DNA of 64,000 bases from Streptomyces sp. RPA4-2. GTDB lineage: Bacteria > Actinomycetota > Actinomycetes > Streptomycetales > Streptomycetaceae. Numbering within the stretch: the stretch's first letter is position 1; each line of letters opens with the position of its first letter. The position numbers were made by a program, and so were the translations under genes. Location: the NCBI RefSeq assembly GCF_012273515.2, contig NZ_CP050975.2:4092001-4156000 (forward strand). The letters run 5' to 3'. Shown one piece after another: positions 36,121 through 44,032 of the stretch. Below the pieces are notes generated by a model. It made no database searches, was not told where the DNA came from, and worked only from the letters and a program-made list of their open reading frames with translations.

Positions 36121-37281
36121 ATGGCACGGAGCACGGCGGGGATCAAGGACGCCACGGCCGTCGTCGGCATCGGTCAGACCCCCTTCGCCAAGCAACTCCC
36201 CGAGTCCGAGAAGACCTTGGCCTGTCGTGCGATTCTCGCCGCCCTCGACGACGCCGGGATCGCCCCCGCGGAGGTCGACGGGCTGGCCTCTTACACGATG
36301 GAGGAGACCGACGAGGTCGAGGTCGCCAAGGCCCTCGGCTTCGGCGACCTCACCTTCTTCAGCAAGGTCGGTTACGGGGGCGGCGGTTCGTGCGCGACCA
36401 TCGCTCATCTCGCCGCCGCCGTCACGACCGGGCAGGCGACGGTCGGGGTCGCCTGGCGGTCGCGCAAACGCGGCAGCGGCCCCCGGCCCTGGCGGAACAC
36501 GGTCGCCCAGCTCCCCACCCCGGCGCAGTGGACCCGCCCCTTCGGGCTGCTCAGACCCGCCGACGAGATCGGCATGCTGGCGCGGCGCTACATGCACGAG
36601 TACGGCGCCACCCGCGACCACCTCTTCAACGTGGCGCTCGCCTGCCGCAACCGGGCCAACCAGAACCCCGCCGCGATGATGTACGACCGTCCGCTCACCC
36701 GCGAGATGTACATGACCTCGCGGTGGATCAGCGAACCCCTCTGCCTCTACGACAACTGCCTGGAGACGGACGGGGCGTTGGCATGCGTGGTGGTGTCGGC
36801 CGAGCGCGCGCGGGACTGCCGGCGGCGGCCCGTGTACGTCCACTCCGTCGCCCAGGGCCTGCCCGCCCAGCACCACGGCATGGTCAACTACTGGAACGAC
36901 GACCCGCTCACCGGCCCCGCCTGGACCGCCGCCCGGCACCTGTGGAAGAACGCCGACCTCACCCCGGACGACGTCGACGTGGCCCAGATCTACGACGCCT
37001 TCACGCCCCTCATACCGCTCTCCCTGGAGGGCTACGGCTTCTGCGGCCGGGGCGAGGGCGCCGCCTTCACGGAGGGCGGCGCGCTGGAGATCGGCGGGCG
37101 GCTGCCCCTCAACACGGGCGGGGGCGGGCTCAGCGAGGCGTACGTCCACGGCTTCAACCTCATCAACGAGGGCGTGAAGCAGCTGCGCGGGACGAGCACC
37201 GCGCAGGTGCCGGGAGCCGCCACCTGTCTGGTCACGGCCGGGGAAGGGGTCCCCACCTCCGCGGTCCTGCTGCGAACCTGA
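36121..37281 (+). CDS. Thiolase-like lipid-transfer protein (Ltp/SCP2-thiolase type), probably not a true thiolase
   Basis: 386 residues with a thiolase fold: TAVVGIGQTPFAKQ, DDAGIAPAEVDGLASY, VAQIYDAFTPLIPLSLEGYGFCGRGEG and LNTGGGGLSEAYVHG. Counting back from the conserved helix end, the nucleophilic Cys position is a Gly (GYGGGGSCATIAH), and the C-terminal GHP His is replaced (SEAYVHG). A DUF35 protein is encoded directly downstream, the pairing seen in the Ltp2 steroid side-chain aldolase, so a retro-aldol role is plausible. Tyr291 and Tyr341 are candidate residues (inference). ATG with GGGAGG upstream; operator E2 precedes it. Confidence 0.9.
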   Translation: MARSTAGIKDATAVVGIGQTPFAKQLPESEKTLACRAILAALDDAGIAPAEVDGLASYTMEETDEVEVAKALGFGDLTFFSKVGYGGGGSCATIAHLAAAVTTGQATVGVAWRSRKRGSGPRPWRNTVAQLPTPAQWTRPFGLLRPADEIGMLARRYMHEYGATRDHLFNVALACRNRANQNPAAMMYDRPLTREMYMTSRWISEPLCLYDNCLETDGALACVVVSAERARDCRRRPVYVHSVAQGLPAQHHGMVNYWNDDPLTGPAWTAARHLWKNADLTPDDVDVAQIYDAFTPLIPLSLEGYGFCGRGEGAAFTEGGALEIGGRLPLNTGGGGLSEAYVHGFNLINEGVKQLRGTSTAQVPGAATCLVTAGEGVPTSAVLLRT

Positions 37282-37290
37282 GGAGCCGAG

Positions 37291-37742
37291 ATGACACGAC
37301 CCCCGCCCCGGACACCACGCACCCCCTGCTCTCGCCGGTCGTGGACGAGGACGGCGCGCCCTTCTGGGAGTACGCCGCCCGGGGCGAGCTGCGGATCCAG
37401 GCGTGCGCCGACTGCGGCGAACCGCGTTTCCCGCCCCGCCCCTGCTGTCCCCACTGCCATTCCTTCGACAGCCGCTGGCGCCTGATGAGCGGGCTGGGCC
37501 GGGTCTGGTCGTACGTCGTCCCGCATCCGCCCCTGCTGCCCGCGTACGCGGCCCGGGTGCCGTACAACGCGGCCGTCGTCGAACTCGCGGACGCCCCGCG
37601 CATCCGCCTGGTCGGCAACCTGGTCGCAGGACCCGGTGCCCCCCTGGGGTCCCTCGCCCCCGACCGGATCCGCATCGGGGCGCGGGTGCGGATCGTGTTC
37701 GGTGCCGAGGGGCTGCCGCAGTGGGTTCTGGAGCGGTCGTGA
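37291..37742 (+). CDS. DUF35 OB-fold/zinc-ribbon protein with an apparent frameshift near its start
   Basis: The body (from GTG 37341: VDEDGAPFWEYAARGELRI) is a typical DUF35 protein. Its rubredoxin-like zinc ribbon reads CADCGEPRFPPRPCCPHC, and an OB fold follows (GRVWSYVVPHPPL, PYNAAVVELADAPRIRLVGN). The only good ribosome-binding site (GAGGAG) precedes ATG 37291, which is in the wrong frame. One extra base, or two fewer, in the C-rich run 37300-37310 would join them into an MTR..APDTTHPLLSPVVDEDG start. Either a sequencing or natural frameshift is present, or the protein starts at a weak GTG. It ends overlapping the next gene (GTGA). Probable partner of the upstream thiolase-like protein. 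Confidence 0.8.
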
Positions 37743-38518
37743 GCGGCGGGCTGCGGATCTCGCGCGCCAAGGACACCGGGGTCGCCGTCCTCACCCTGGA
37801 CCGGCCCGCCCGGCTCAACGCGATCGATGTCGCGACCGCCCGCGAACTCGCCGCCGCCTGGCAGGCGTTCCGGTTCGACGACGCCGTGCGGGCCGTCGTC
37901 GTCACCGGGGCCGGCGAGCGGGCCTTCTGCACCGGGCTCGACCGTGCGGCCGAGGTGCCGCAGCCGGACTCGCCCTTCATGGTGGACGATCCGCTCCTGC
38001 GGATCGGCCCCAAGGCCAACGACCTGTGGAAGCCGGTCGTGGCCGCCGTGCGCGGCATGGCCTGCGGGGGCGCCTTCTACCTGCTCGGGGAGGCGGAGTT
38101 CGTCGTCGCCGACGAGACCGCGGCCTTCTTCGACCCGCACACCACGTACGGCATGGTCAGCGCGTACGAGTCGGTCTACCTCGCCCAGCGCATGCCCTTC
38201 GGGGAGGTGGCCCGGATGGCGCTGATGGGGACGGCCGAGCGGATCTCCGCCCGGCGGGCGTACGAGGTCGGCCTGGTTTCCGAACTCACGCCCCCGGGCG
38301 GAGCGTTGGCGGCGGCCGTGGCGTGCGCGACCGTCATCGCGTCCTACCCGTCCGACGCCGTCCAGGGCACCGTGCGGGCGCTCTGGCAGGCCCAGGAGGC
38401 GACCCGCGCGGCAGCCCTCGCACACGCCCCGCAGCTCGTCTCCCTCGGCAACCTGCCGGGCGAGCGGCAGGCGGAGCTGTTCGCCGCACGGCGCCCTGGC
38501 GGTTTCCGGACGCGGTGA
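37739..38518 (+). CDS. Enoyl-CoA hydratase/isomerase family protein
   Basis: 259 residues of the crotonase fold: VAVLTLDRPARLNAIDVATARELAAA, VVVTGAGERAFCTGLDRAAEV (oxyanion hole), AAVRGMACGGAFYLLGEAEFVVADETAAFFDPH and RISARRAYEVGLVSELTPPG. It adds water to, or isomerises, an unsaturated acyl-CoA; the exact reaction is unclear, as a standard catalytic Glu pair is not obvious. The GTG start overlaps the DUF35 stop, indicating translational coupling. Third gene of the thiolase-DUF35-hydratase operon. Confidence 0.92.
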   Translation: MSGGLRISRAKDTGVAVLTLDRPARLNAIDVATARELAAAWQAFRFDDAVRAVVVTGAGERAFCTGLDRAAEVPQPDSPFMVDDPLLRIGPKANDLWKPVVAAVRGMACGGAFYLLGEAEFVVADETAAFFDPHTTYGMVSAYESVYLAQRMPFGEVARMALMGTAERISARRAYEVGLVSELTPPGGALAAAVACATVIASYPSDAVQGTVRALWQAQEATRAAALAHAPQLVSLGNLPGERQAELFAARRPGGFRTR

Positions 38519-38534
38519 ACCCAAGGGCTGTCCG

Positions 38535-39152
38535 TCAACGCACCGCGACGGCCCGTCGATCGACCTCGCAGTGATCGATCTCGTCCACGTGCCCCGCACT
38601 GGCGACGGGCACCCGGACGGTCGCCTTGTCCTTCGCGGGCACCGACACCTGGTCGGAGGTGTCGATCATGGTGAAGCCGCGTGCGTCCTTGAAGGCGATC
38701 TTCACCGTCAGGACACTGTCGCGCCCGTTCGGATTCCTGACCTCCACGGTCGCGTACGGGTCCTCCGTGCTCGCGCAGTGCACGAGCACCGCGGTGCCGT
38801 CCTTCAGGGGCCGGGCCGTGCCGCCGGTGGAGGACGCGGTGGGGGTGGAACGGTGGGTGGGCCGCGAACGGTACGTGGCGCCGCCGCTGAGACCGCTACT
38901 CGTACCGGAGCCGTACGCGTCGCCGCCGGACGAGGAGCTGCCGGAAGAGGAGCTGTCGTACGAGCCACCGCCGCCCGACGTCGACGAGGAACTGTCGTGG
39001 TCCTGGCGGGAACTGCTGCATCCGCCCCCGCCACCGCTGTGGTGACCGCGGCTCCCGTGGCCACGGCCCGACGAGAAGCCGGTCAGGGCCAGCACCACCA
39101 TCGCCGACACCGCTGTGAATCTGAGTCTGCGCCCCCGCGTGTACATGCCCAT
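38535..39152 (-). CDS. Secreted or surface-exposed protein with Ser/Gly-rich linker
   Basis: 205 residues. The start MGMYTRGRRLRFTAVSAMVVLALTGF is signal-peptide-like. A long Gly/Ser/Asp/His-rich linker follows, with many GGGG and SSSS runs, then a folded C-terminal domain (TAVLVHCASTEDPYATVEVRNP, VLTVKIAFKDARGF, VSVPAKDKATVRVPVASAGHVDEIDHCEV) that looks like an Ig/FxLD-type beta-sandwich with two Cys. An ATG six bases downstream is an alternative start; no strong ribosome-binding site is seen. It lies between the catabolic hydratase and afsK. Function unknown. Confidence 0.75.
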   Translation of the reverse strand: MGMYTRGRRLRFTAVSAMVVLALTGFSSGRGHGSRGHHSGGGGGCSSSRQDHDSSSSTSGGGGSYDSSSSGSSSSGGDAYGSGTSSGLSGGATYRSRPTHRSTPTASSTGGTARPLKDGTAVLVHCASTEDPYATVEVRNPNGRDSVLTVKIAFKDARGFTMIDTSDQVSVPAKDKATVRVPVASAGHVDEIDHCEVDRRAVAVR

Positions 39153-39208
39153 CACCCTACCCACGGCCCCCGCACCTGCCCCCCGTGAGGGGCCACCGGC
39201 GGGGGCCC

Positions 39209-41530
39209 TCACGTCGTGCGGGCCGTCCCTGTCCCCTTCTCCGCGTCCAGGGCGTACACACAGCGGTCCTTGCTGCAGGCGTACACGACGCCGTCCTTGA
39301 CGACGGGGGCGCCGGTGATCTCGCCGCCGGTCGCCAGTTTCCAGCGCAGCCGCCCGTCGTCGGCCTTCAGCGTGTACAGCAGATGGTCCGTGGAGCCGAA
39401 GTGGATACGGCCCTCGGCCACGGCGGGCGCGCCCACGATGTCGCCGCCCGCCTGGAAGCGCCACTTCGGCGTACCCGTGACCGCGTCCAGGGTGTACAGG
39501 CCCTTTCCGCTGCCGACGTGGACATGCCCCGCGGCGACGAGCACCGGCTCGATGGAGGCACGGGCCTCGGTCGCGATGCGCCAGCGGTCCCGCCCGTCGG
39601 TGGCGTCGAGCGCGTACACCGTGCCGAGGTAGTCCGCGAGGTACACCCCGCCCCCCGCGACCGCGGGCCCCGGTACGAAGGTCGGCGGGCACAGGAAGAC
39701 CGCCGGTGCCTCGAAGTGCCAGCGGACGTGACCGCTCGCCATGTCGACGGCGAGCACCCGGGTACCCGCGGAGATGTACACGTAGCCGTCGTCGGCGCGG
39801 GTCAGCCGGACCGGCACACCGCCGCACGACGCCGCGTCGCCGATCGGGTACGACCAGCGCTCTTCACCCGTACGGGCCTCCAGCGCGCGCAGCCGCGCGT
39901 CCTTCCACACGAACACCGTGCCGTCGTGCACGGCGGGCCCGGCCTCCGGGGACTCGAAGTCGCTCTGGGCGCCGGTGACCTCCCAGAGTTTCTGGCCGTT
40001 GGAGGCCTCCCAGGCCTGCACACCGCCCCCGCGCGTCCCGGTGACGACGGTCCCCCGGTCGGCCTTGAGGGAGTAGACCCAGGCGTCCGTCGCCAGCCGC
40101 CACAGATCGGCGCCCTCACGGGCGTCCAGGGCGAACAGCGTCGGGCCGTCGGAGGCGTGGATACGGCCGTCCGCGACCGCCATCGACCAGGCCACGTCCC
40201 GCGTCTTGAAACTGCGGCGGCCGGTCGCCACGTCCAGCGCGTGGACCTCGAAGGACGTGACGTAGACGAGGTCGCCGGCGACCGTGGGCGTGCCCCAGAC
40301 ATCGTTCGACATACGGAAGCGCCAGGGCCGCCAGCCGGACGGGGAGTCCGGCGGGGGCGGCGCGACGGCCGCCACGGGGTCGGCGCCGTTGACGCCGACG
40401 CGCGGCCGGGACCAGGAGGCGGCGAGGCCGGCCTCCGGAGGAGGGGCCTTCACGGCGGCGGCACGGGCGTCGGCGACGCGCGGACCGGGGCCGATGGGCA
40501 CCTTGGCGCCCGCCAGCCGCACCGGGCCGGTGTCGGGCGCGCCGACGACGGCGGGAGCGTGCGAGGGCGGCGGGGGCACGGCCGGGCGTCCGCCACCGCT
40601 GCGGCCCCCGGACGGCGGGGTCTTCACCGGCGGACGGCCCCCGCGGCGCGACTCGATCAGGCCCACCGCCCGCTCGGGCAGCCACGCCGACGCCGTACCG
40701 CTGTCGTCCGAGCCGGAGCCGAACAGGTGGGGAGCCAGTTGCGCCTGGAGGTCGGCGGGGTTGGGACGGCCGGTCGCCTCCATCTGCATGCAGGACTCGA
40801 TCAGCGGCCTCAGCTCGTCCGGGAGGCCTTCGAGGTCGGGGCCCTCCCGGAGCAGCATGAAGACCGTCTCGACCGGGTTCGCGCCGTGGAAGGGGGCGTG
40901 CCCGGTGGCGGCGAAGACGAGCATCGAGCCGAGCGAGAAGACATCGCTCGCGCCGGTCACGCTGCGCGAGTCCTTCGCCTGCTCGGGTGACATGTACGCG
41001 GGCGTGCCGACGGCGACATTCGTCATCGTCAGACGGGTGTTCGATACACCGGACGCGATACCGAAGTCGATGACCCGCGGCCCGTCCTCGACCACCAGCA
41101 CGTTCGAGGGTTTCAGGTCGCGGTGGACGAGCCCCGCGCCGTGGATGGACTGGAGGGCCTCCGCGACGCCCGCGGCCAGCCAGCGCACCGCCTGGGCCGG
41201 CATCGGCCCGCACTCGTTCACTATTTCCTCGAGGGAGGGCGCCGGAACGTACGCGGTGGCCAGCCACGGCACCGCAGCGCGCGGGTCGGCGTCGACCACG
41301 GCCGCCGTGTAGAAGCCGGAGACCGCGCGCGCGGCCTCGACCTCACGCGTGAAGCGCACCCGGAACAGCTGGTCCTCGGCGAGCTCCGTCCTGACCGTCT
41401 TGATCGCCACGCGACGGCCGGAGGCCGAGCGCGCGAGATAGACCAGCCCCATGCCGCCGGCACCCAGCCGCCCCAGCACCTCGAACGGCCCGATCCGACG
41501 CGGATCGTGCTGCGTCAGCTGATCCACCAC
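39209..41530 (-). CDS. afsK: AfsK-type Ser/Thr protein kinase with PQQ-like repeat domain
   Basis: 773 residues. Kinase domain (about 5-270): GAGGMGLVYLAR, VAIKTVR (Lys), HRDLKPSN, VIDFGIASG and an activation loop with SNTRLTMTNVAVGTPAYMSPEQ. A Pro/Gly linker follows, then from about 400 a beta-propeller of PQQ-like repeats (DVWGTPTVAGDLVYVTSFEVHALDVATG, VVTGTRGGGVQAWEASNG, GDIVGAPAVAEGRIHFGS). AfsK phosphorylates AfsR; in S. coelicolor its own activation-loop Thr is autophosphorylated. The start is GTG 41530 after GGAGG, giving VVDQLTQHDPRRIGPFEVLGR. A GTG directly after it is equivalent. Confidence 0.97.
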   Translation of the reverse strand: MVDQLTQHDPRRIGPFEVLGRLGAGGMGLVYLARSASGRRVAIKTVRTELAEDQLFRVRFTREVEAARAVSGFYTAAVVDADPRAAVPWLATAYVPAPSLEEIVNECGPMPAQAVRWLAAGVAEALQSIHGAGLVHRDLKPSNVLVVEDGPRVIDFGIASGVSNTRLTMTNVAVGTPAYMSPEQAKDSRSVTGASDVFSLGSMLVFAATGHAPFHGANPVETVFMLLREGPDLEGLPDELRPLIESCMQMEATGRPNPADLQAQLAPHLFGSGSDDSGTASAWLPERAVGLIESRRGGRPPVKTPPSGGRSGGGRPAVPPPPSHAPAVVGAPDTGPVRLAGAKVPIGPGPRVADARAAAVKAPPPEAGLAASWSRPRVGVNGADPVAAVAPPPPDSPSGWRPWRFRMSNDVWGTPTVAGDLVYVTSFEVHALDVATGRRSFKTRDVAWSMAVADGRIHASDGPTLFALDAREGADLWRLATDAWVYSLKADRGTVVTGTRGGGVQAWEASNGQKLWEVTGAQSDFESPEAGPAVHDGTVFVWKDARLRALEARTGEERWSYPIGDAASCGGVPVRLTRADDGYVYISAGTRVLAVDMASGHVRWHFEAPAVFLCPPTFVPGPAVAGGGVYLADYLGTVYALDATDGRDRWRIATEARASIEPVLVAAGHVHVGSGKGLYTLDAVTGTPKWRFQAGGDIVGAPAVAEGRIHFGSTDHLLYTLKADDGRLRWKLATGGEITGAPVVKDGVVYACSKDRCVYALDAEKGTGTARTT

Positions 41531-41741
41531 TTGCCTGCCACCTCCCCGTACGAGCCACGTCATCCACGTATGAACGCAGCCCAGTGCAGCGTCTCACCAC
41601 CGCACCGCCTTGGCGGCACGCACCCCGATTCTTCCTGTCCGCGCCACCGGTTGCGAACCCGGGGGCGGATCGGGGTGTCTCGGGATATAACGGCTACTCC
41701 CCACCGGCGGACGGAGCTTCACCGCCACCGGCCGGGGCCGT

Positions 41742-42494
41742 TCACCGCTGGATGACGGCGAACGACGCCCCTTGATTGTCGGTGACGACGGCCACTTTTC
41801 CGTACGAGGTGTCGAAGGCGGGCACCTGGACCCGGCCGCCGAGCCGGTTCACCGTTCCGAGTACCGCCTCGACGCTCTCGACCCCGAAATGGACCAGGAA
41901 GTGCGGCGGCATCTCGGCCGGGAAGACGTCGAGGACGGGGGCCCTGCCGACGTCGGGGGAGGCGTCGGCGCCGAAGAGGGCGTCGTGGAAGAGGGCCCCG
42001 TAGAACGCGTCGACGACCCAGGTGTCCCGTGCGTACAACTCCGCCCAGCAGAAGGAGCCCGGCGCGTGCCGCTTTCCGAAGCCGGAGTGCTCTCCGGCCT
42101 GCCAGAGGCCGAACACGGCGCCCTCGGGGTCGGTGGCGAGGGCCGTCGTGCCGAAGGAGCCGACCGGTGTGGGCGCGGTGATCAGCCGGCCGCCCGCCGT
42201 GGTGATCCGGGCGGCCAGCGCGGCGGCGTCCGGGGTGGCGAAATACACCGTCCAGACGGTGGGCATCCGGCCGTCCCCCTTGGGCGCCAGGGCGGCGACG
42301 GGCTCGCCGTGGTGGCGCGCCCACACCCCGGCTTCGGGCGGCCCGAAGCCCTCCCCGAAGGTCCAGCCGAACAGCTCACCGTAGAAGCGTCGGCCCGCCT
42401 CCACGTCGGGAAGCTGCGCTTCCACCCAGCAGGGGACGCCTTCGGGGAAGGCACCGGACGCGTCGGAGGCGCCGGATGCCGGGGATACGGCCAT
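41742..42494 (-). CDS. VOC-family (glyoxalase/bleomycin-resistance) protein, two domains
   Basis: 250 residues, two vicinal-oxygen-chelate modules: VPCWVEAQLPDVEAGRRFYGELFGWTF with PEAGVWARHHGEPVA, and GSFCWAELYARDTWVVDAFYGALF with PHFLVHFGVESVEAVLGTVNRLGG. The arrangement matches CFP30B-like VOC proteins. Metal-binding His and Glu are only partly recognisable, so activity is uncertain. Its start region faces the TetR gene at 42671; the 176-bp gap between them is the promoter region for both. Confidence 0.88.
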   Translation of the reverse strand: MAVSPASGASDASGAFPEGVPCWVEAQLPDVEAGRRFYGELFGWTFGEGFGPPEAGVWARHHGEPVAALAPKGDGRMPTVWTVYFATPDAAALAARITTAGGRLITAPTPVGSFGTTALATDPEGAVFGLWQAGEHSGFGKRHAPGSFCWAELYARDTWVVDAFYGALFHDALFGADASPDVGRAPVLDVFPAEMPPHFLVHFGVESVEAVLGTVNRLGGRVQVPAFDTSYGKVAVVTDNQGASFAVIQR

Positions 42495-42658
42495 GCGGCC
42501 AAGTTAATGGCGTTTTCGCCACCTCGCGCGGTGGCCGGTACCGGCCGCAAAGGCCCCACGGACCCGCCCGGCGCCCTTCTCACACCCCACCCACGCCCCA
42601 CAACACCCCACCGCACCCCATTTGCAGTCGGCCGAATCGCGCTCCGATCACCCCTCGG

Positions 42659-42664
42659 TAAGCT
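42659..42664 (+). promoter_or_regulatory. Putative -10 element of the TetR gene (leaderless)
   Basis: TAAGCT ends exactly six bases before ATG 42671, and no Shine-Dalgarno precedes the ATG, so the mRNA probably starts at the start codon. Confidence 0.55.
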
Positions 42665-42678
42665 GACGGCATGACAGG
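42662..42678. promoter_or_regulatory. Degenerate regulon operator over the TetR start, GCTGACG-GCA-TGACAGG
   Basis: The left arm keeps the CTGACG core (first base G rather than T); the right arm matches four of seven positions. It covers the -10 and the start codon of the TetR gene, an ideal place for autoregulation. Confidence 0.4.
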
Positions 42679-43318
42679 ACAAGTGCGTACCGTCGACGGC
42701 CGCGTGGCCGGTCGGCGTGGGCAGGCGACCAGGCAGAAGCTGCTCGACTGCCTCAGTGAAATGCTCAGCTCCTCCCCCTACCGGGACGTCAAAGTCATTG
42801 ATGTCGCCCGTAAGGCAGGCACTTCACCGGCGACCTTCTACCAGTACTTTCCGGACGTCGAAGGCGCCGTCCTGGAGATCGCGGAGCAAATGGCCGCGGA
42901 GGGAGCCGGGTTGACGGAACTGCTGGACGGGCGCTCCTGGGCCGGCAAGGCCGGCTGGCAGACCGCGCAGGAACTCGTCGACGGGTTCCTGGAGTTCTGG
43001 CGGAAGAACGACGCCATTCTCCGCGTGGTCGACCTGGGCGCCGCCGAGGGCGACAAGCGGTTCTACAAGATCCGCATGAAGATCCTGAATTCGGTGAACA
43101 ACTCCCTTACGGACACCGTCACCGAGCTGCAGGCCAAGGGCAGGGTCGACAAGGACGTGAATCCCGCGGCGATGGCCGGCTCCCTCGTCGCGATGCTCGC
43201 GGCGGTGGCCTCGCACCAGAAGGGATTCCAGACGTGGGGTGTCAAACAGGCTGAACTCAAGCCGAATCTCGCGCTGTTGGTACATCTCGGCGTGACCGGG
43301 AAGAAGCCGACCAAATAG
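42671..43318 (+). CDS. TetR-family regulator, candidate repressor of the catabolic regulon
   Basis: 215 residues. The HTH reads RGQATRQKLLDCLSEMLSSSPYRDVKVIDVARKAGTSPATFYQYFPDVEGAVLEIAEQM, a standard TetR DNA-binding domain; the ligand domain follows (VDGFLEFWRKNDAILRVVDLGAAEGDKRFYKIRMKILNSVN). It lies between the afsK block and the acyl-CoA dehydrogenase block. A degenerate copy of the regulon operator overlaps its own start codon. It is probably leaderless. I infer, without proof, that it binds the TCTGACG-N3-CGTCAGA sites and responds to a CoA ester. Confidence 0.93.
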   Translation: MTGQVRTVDGRVAGRRGQATRQKLLDCLSEMLSSSPYRDVKVIDVARKAGTSPATFYQYFPDVEGAVLEIAEQMAAEGAGLTELLDGRSWAGKAGWQTAQELVDGFLEFWRKNDAILRVVDLGAAEGDKRFYKIRMKILNSVNNSLTDTVTELQAKGRVDKDVNPAAMAGSLVAMLAAVASHQKGFQTWGVKQAELKPNLALLVHLGVTGKKPTK

Positions 43319-43425
43319 GAGTCGCTTTCCCTCTGTTTTTCCCCTGCCCCCCTCCTGTCATGCAGGCGGCAGCCCTACGCCGGACGGACCGTTCCGGCGG
43401 GCTGCCGCCTGCTGCGCTGTGCGGG

Positions 43426-43485
43426 CCCCACGCCTCGCCCCACGCCTCGCCCCACGCCTCGCCCCACGCCTCGCCCCGCACCTCG
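43426..43485. repeat. 12-bp tandem repeat, four perfect units plus one degenerate
   Basis: CCCCACGCCTCG occurs four times in succession (43426-43473), followed by CCCCGCACCTCG. It lies in the gap between the TetR gene and the convergent Ddn-like gene. No function evident. Confidence 0.85.
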
Positions 43486-43543
43486 CCTCGCCCCTCGGCG
43501 TCTCCCCGGCGGCCGCGGGCGGACGGCTCCCGGCTCCCGCCCC

Positions 43544-44032
43544 TCAGCGCCGCGTGATCCGGAACAGCCGGATCTCCCGCTCGATCCGCGCCTGGTACGT
43601 GGCGTACGGCGGCCAGAACACCAGCACCGCCTGCCAGGCCGCGTCCCGCTCCGCCCCCGCCAGCAGCCGGGCCGTCACGGGTATGTCCCTGCCCTTCCAG
43701 CTCACCTCGGCGTCCGGGTGGGCGAGCAGATTGGCCGTCCACGCCGGATGGTCCGCACGTCCGAAGTTGGAGCCGACCAGCAGCCAGCTCGCCGCGTCGG
43801 CCCCCTCCGGCATGCAGGCCAGCGGTGTCCGCCGGGCCAGCCCGCTCCGCGCACCGCGCGCCGTGAGGACGACGCCCGGCAGCATCCGCGCGCTGAGCAG
43901 CACCCTGCCGCGGGTCAGCCGGTGCACCGCGCGGTCCACGGCGGGGACGAGACGCGGCGCGACGCGGGCGAAGGTCCGGGTCGAGGAGACCTTCTGCACG
44001 AGCCGGACCCCGGGGAGCGCCCCGCGGGCCAT
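43544..44032 (-). CDS. Ddn-like F420-dependent nitroreductase family protein
   Basis: 162 residues with the split-barrel core of the DUF385/Ddn family: VVLTARGARSGLARRTPLACMP, SWLLVGSNFGRADHPAWTANLLAHPDAEVSWKGRDIPV, and WPPYATYQARIEREIRLFRITRR. Relatives bind F420H2 and reduce activated or nitro compounds, or protect against oxidants. Encoded one base into the stop of the upstream acyl-CoA dehydrogenase (TGATG), so coupled to it. With the two LLM genes and fbiC it supports F420 use in this locus. Confidence 0.88.
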   Translation of the reverse strand: MARGALPGVRLVQKVSSTRTFARVAPRLVPAVDRAVHRLTRGRVLLSARMLPGVVLTARGARSGLARRTPLACMPEGADAASWLLVGSNFGRADHPAWTANLLAHPDAEVSWKGRDIPVTARLLAGAERDAAWQAVLVFWPPYATYQARIEREIRLFRITRR

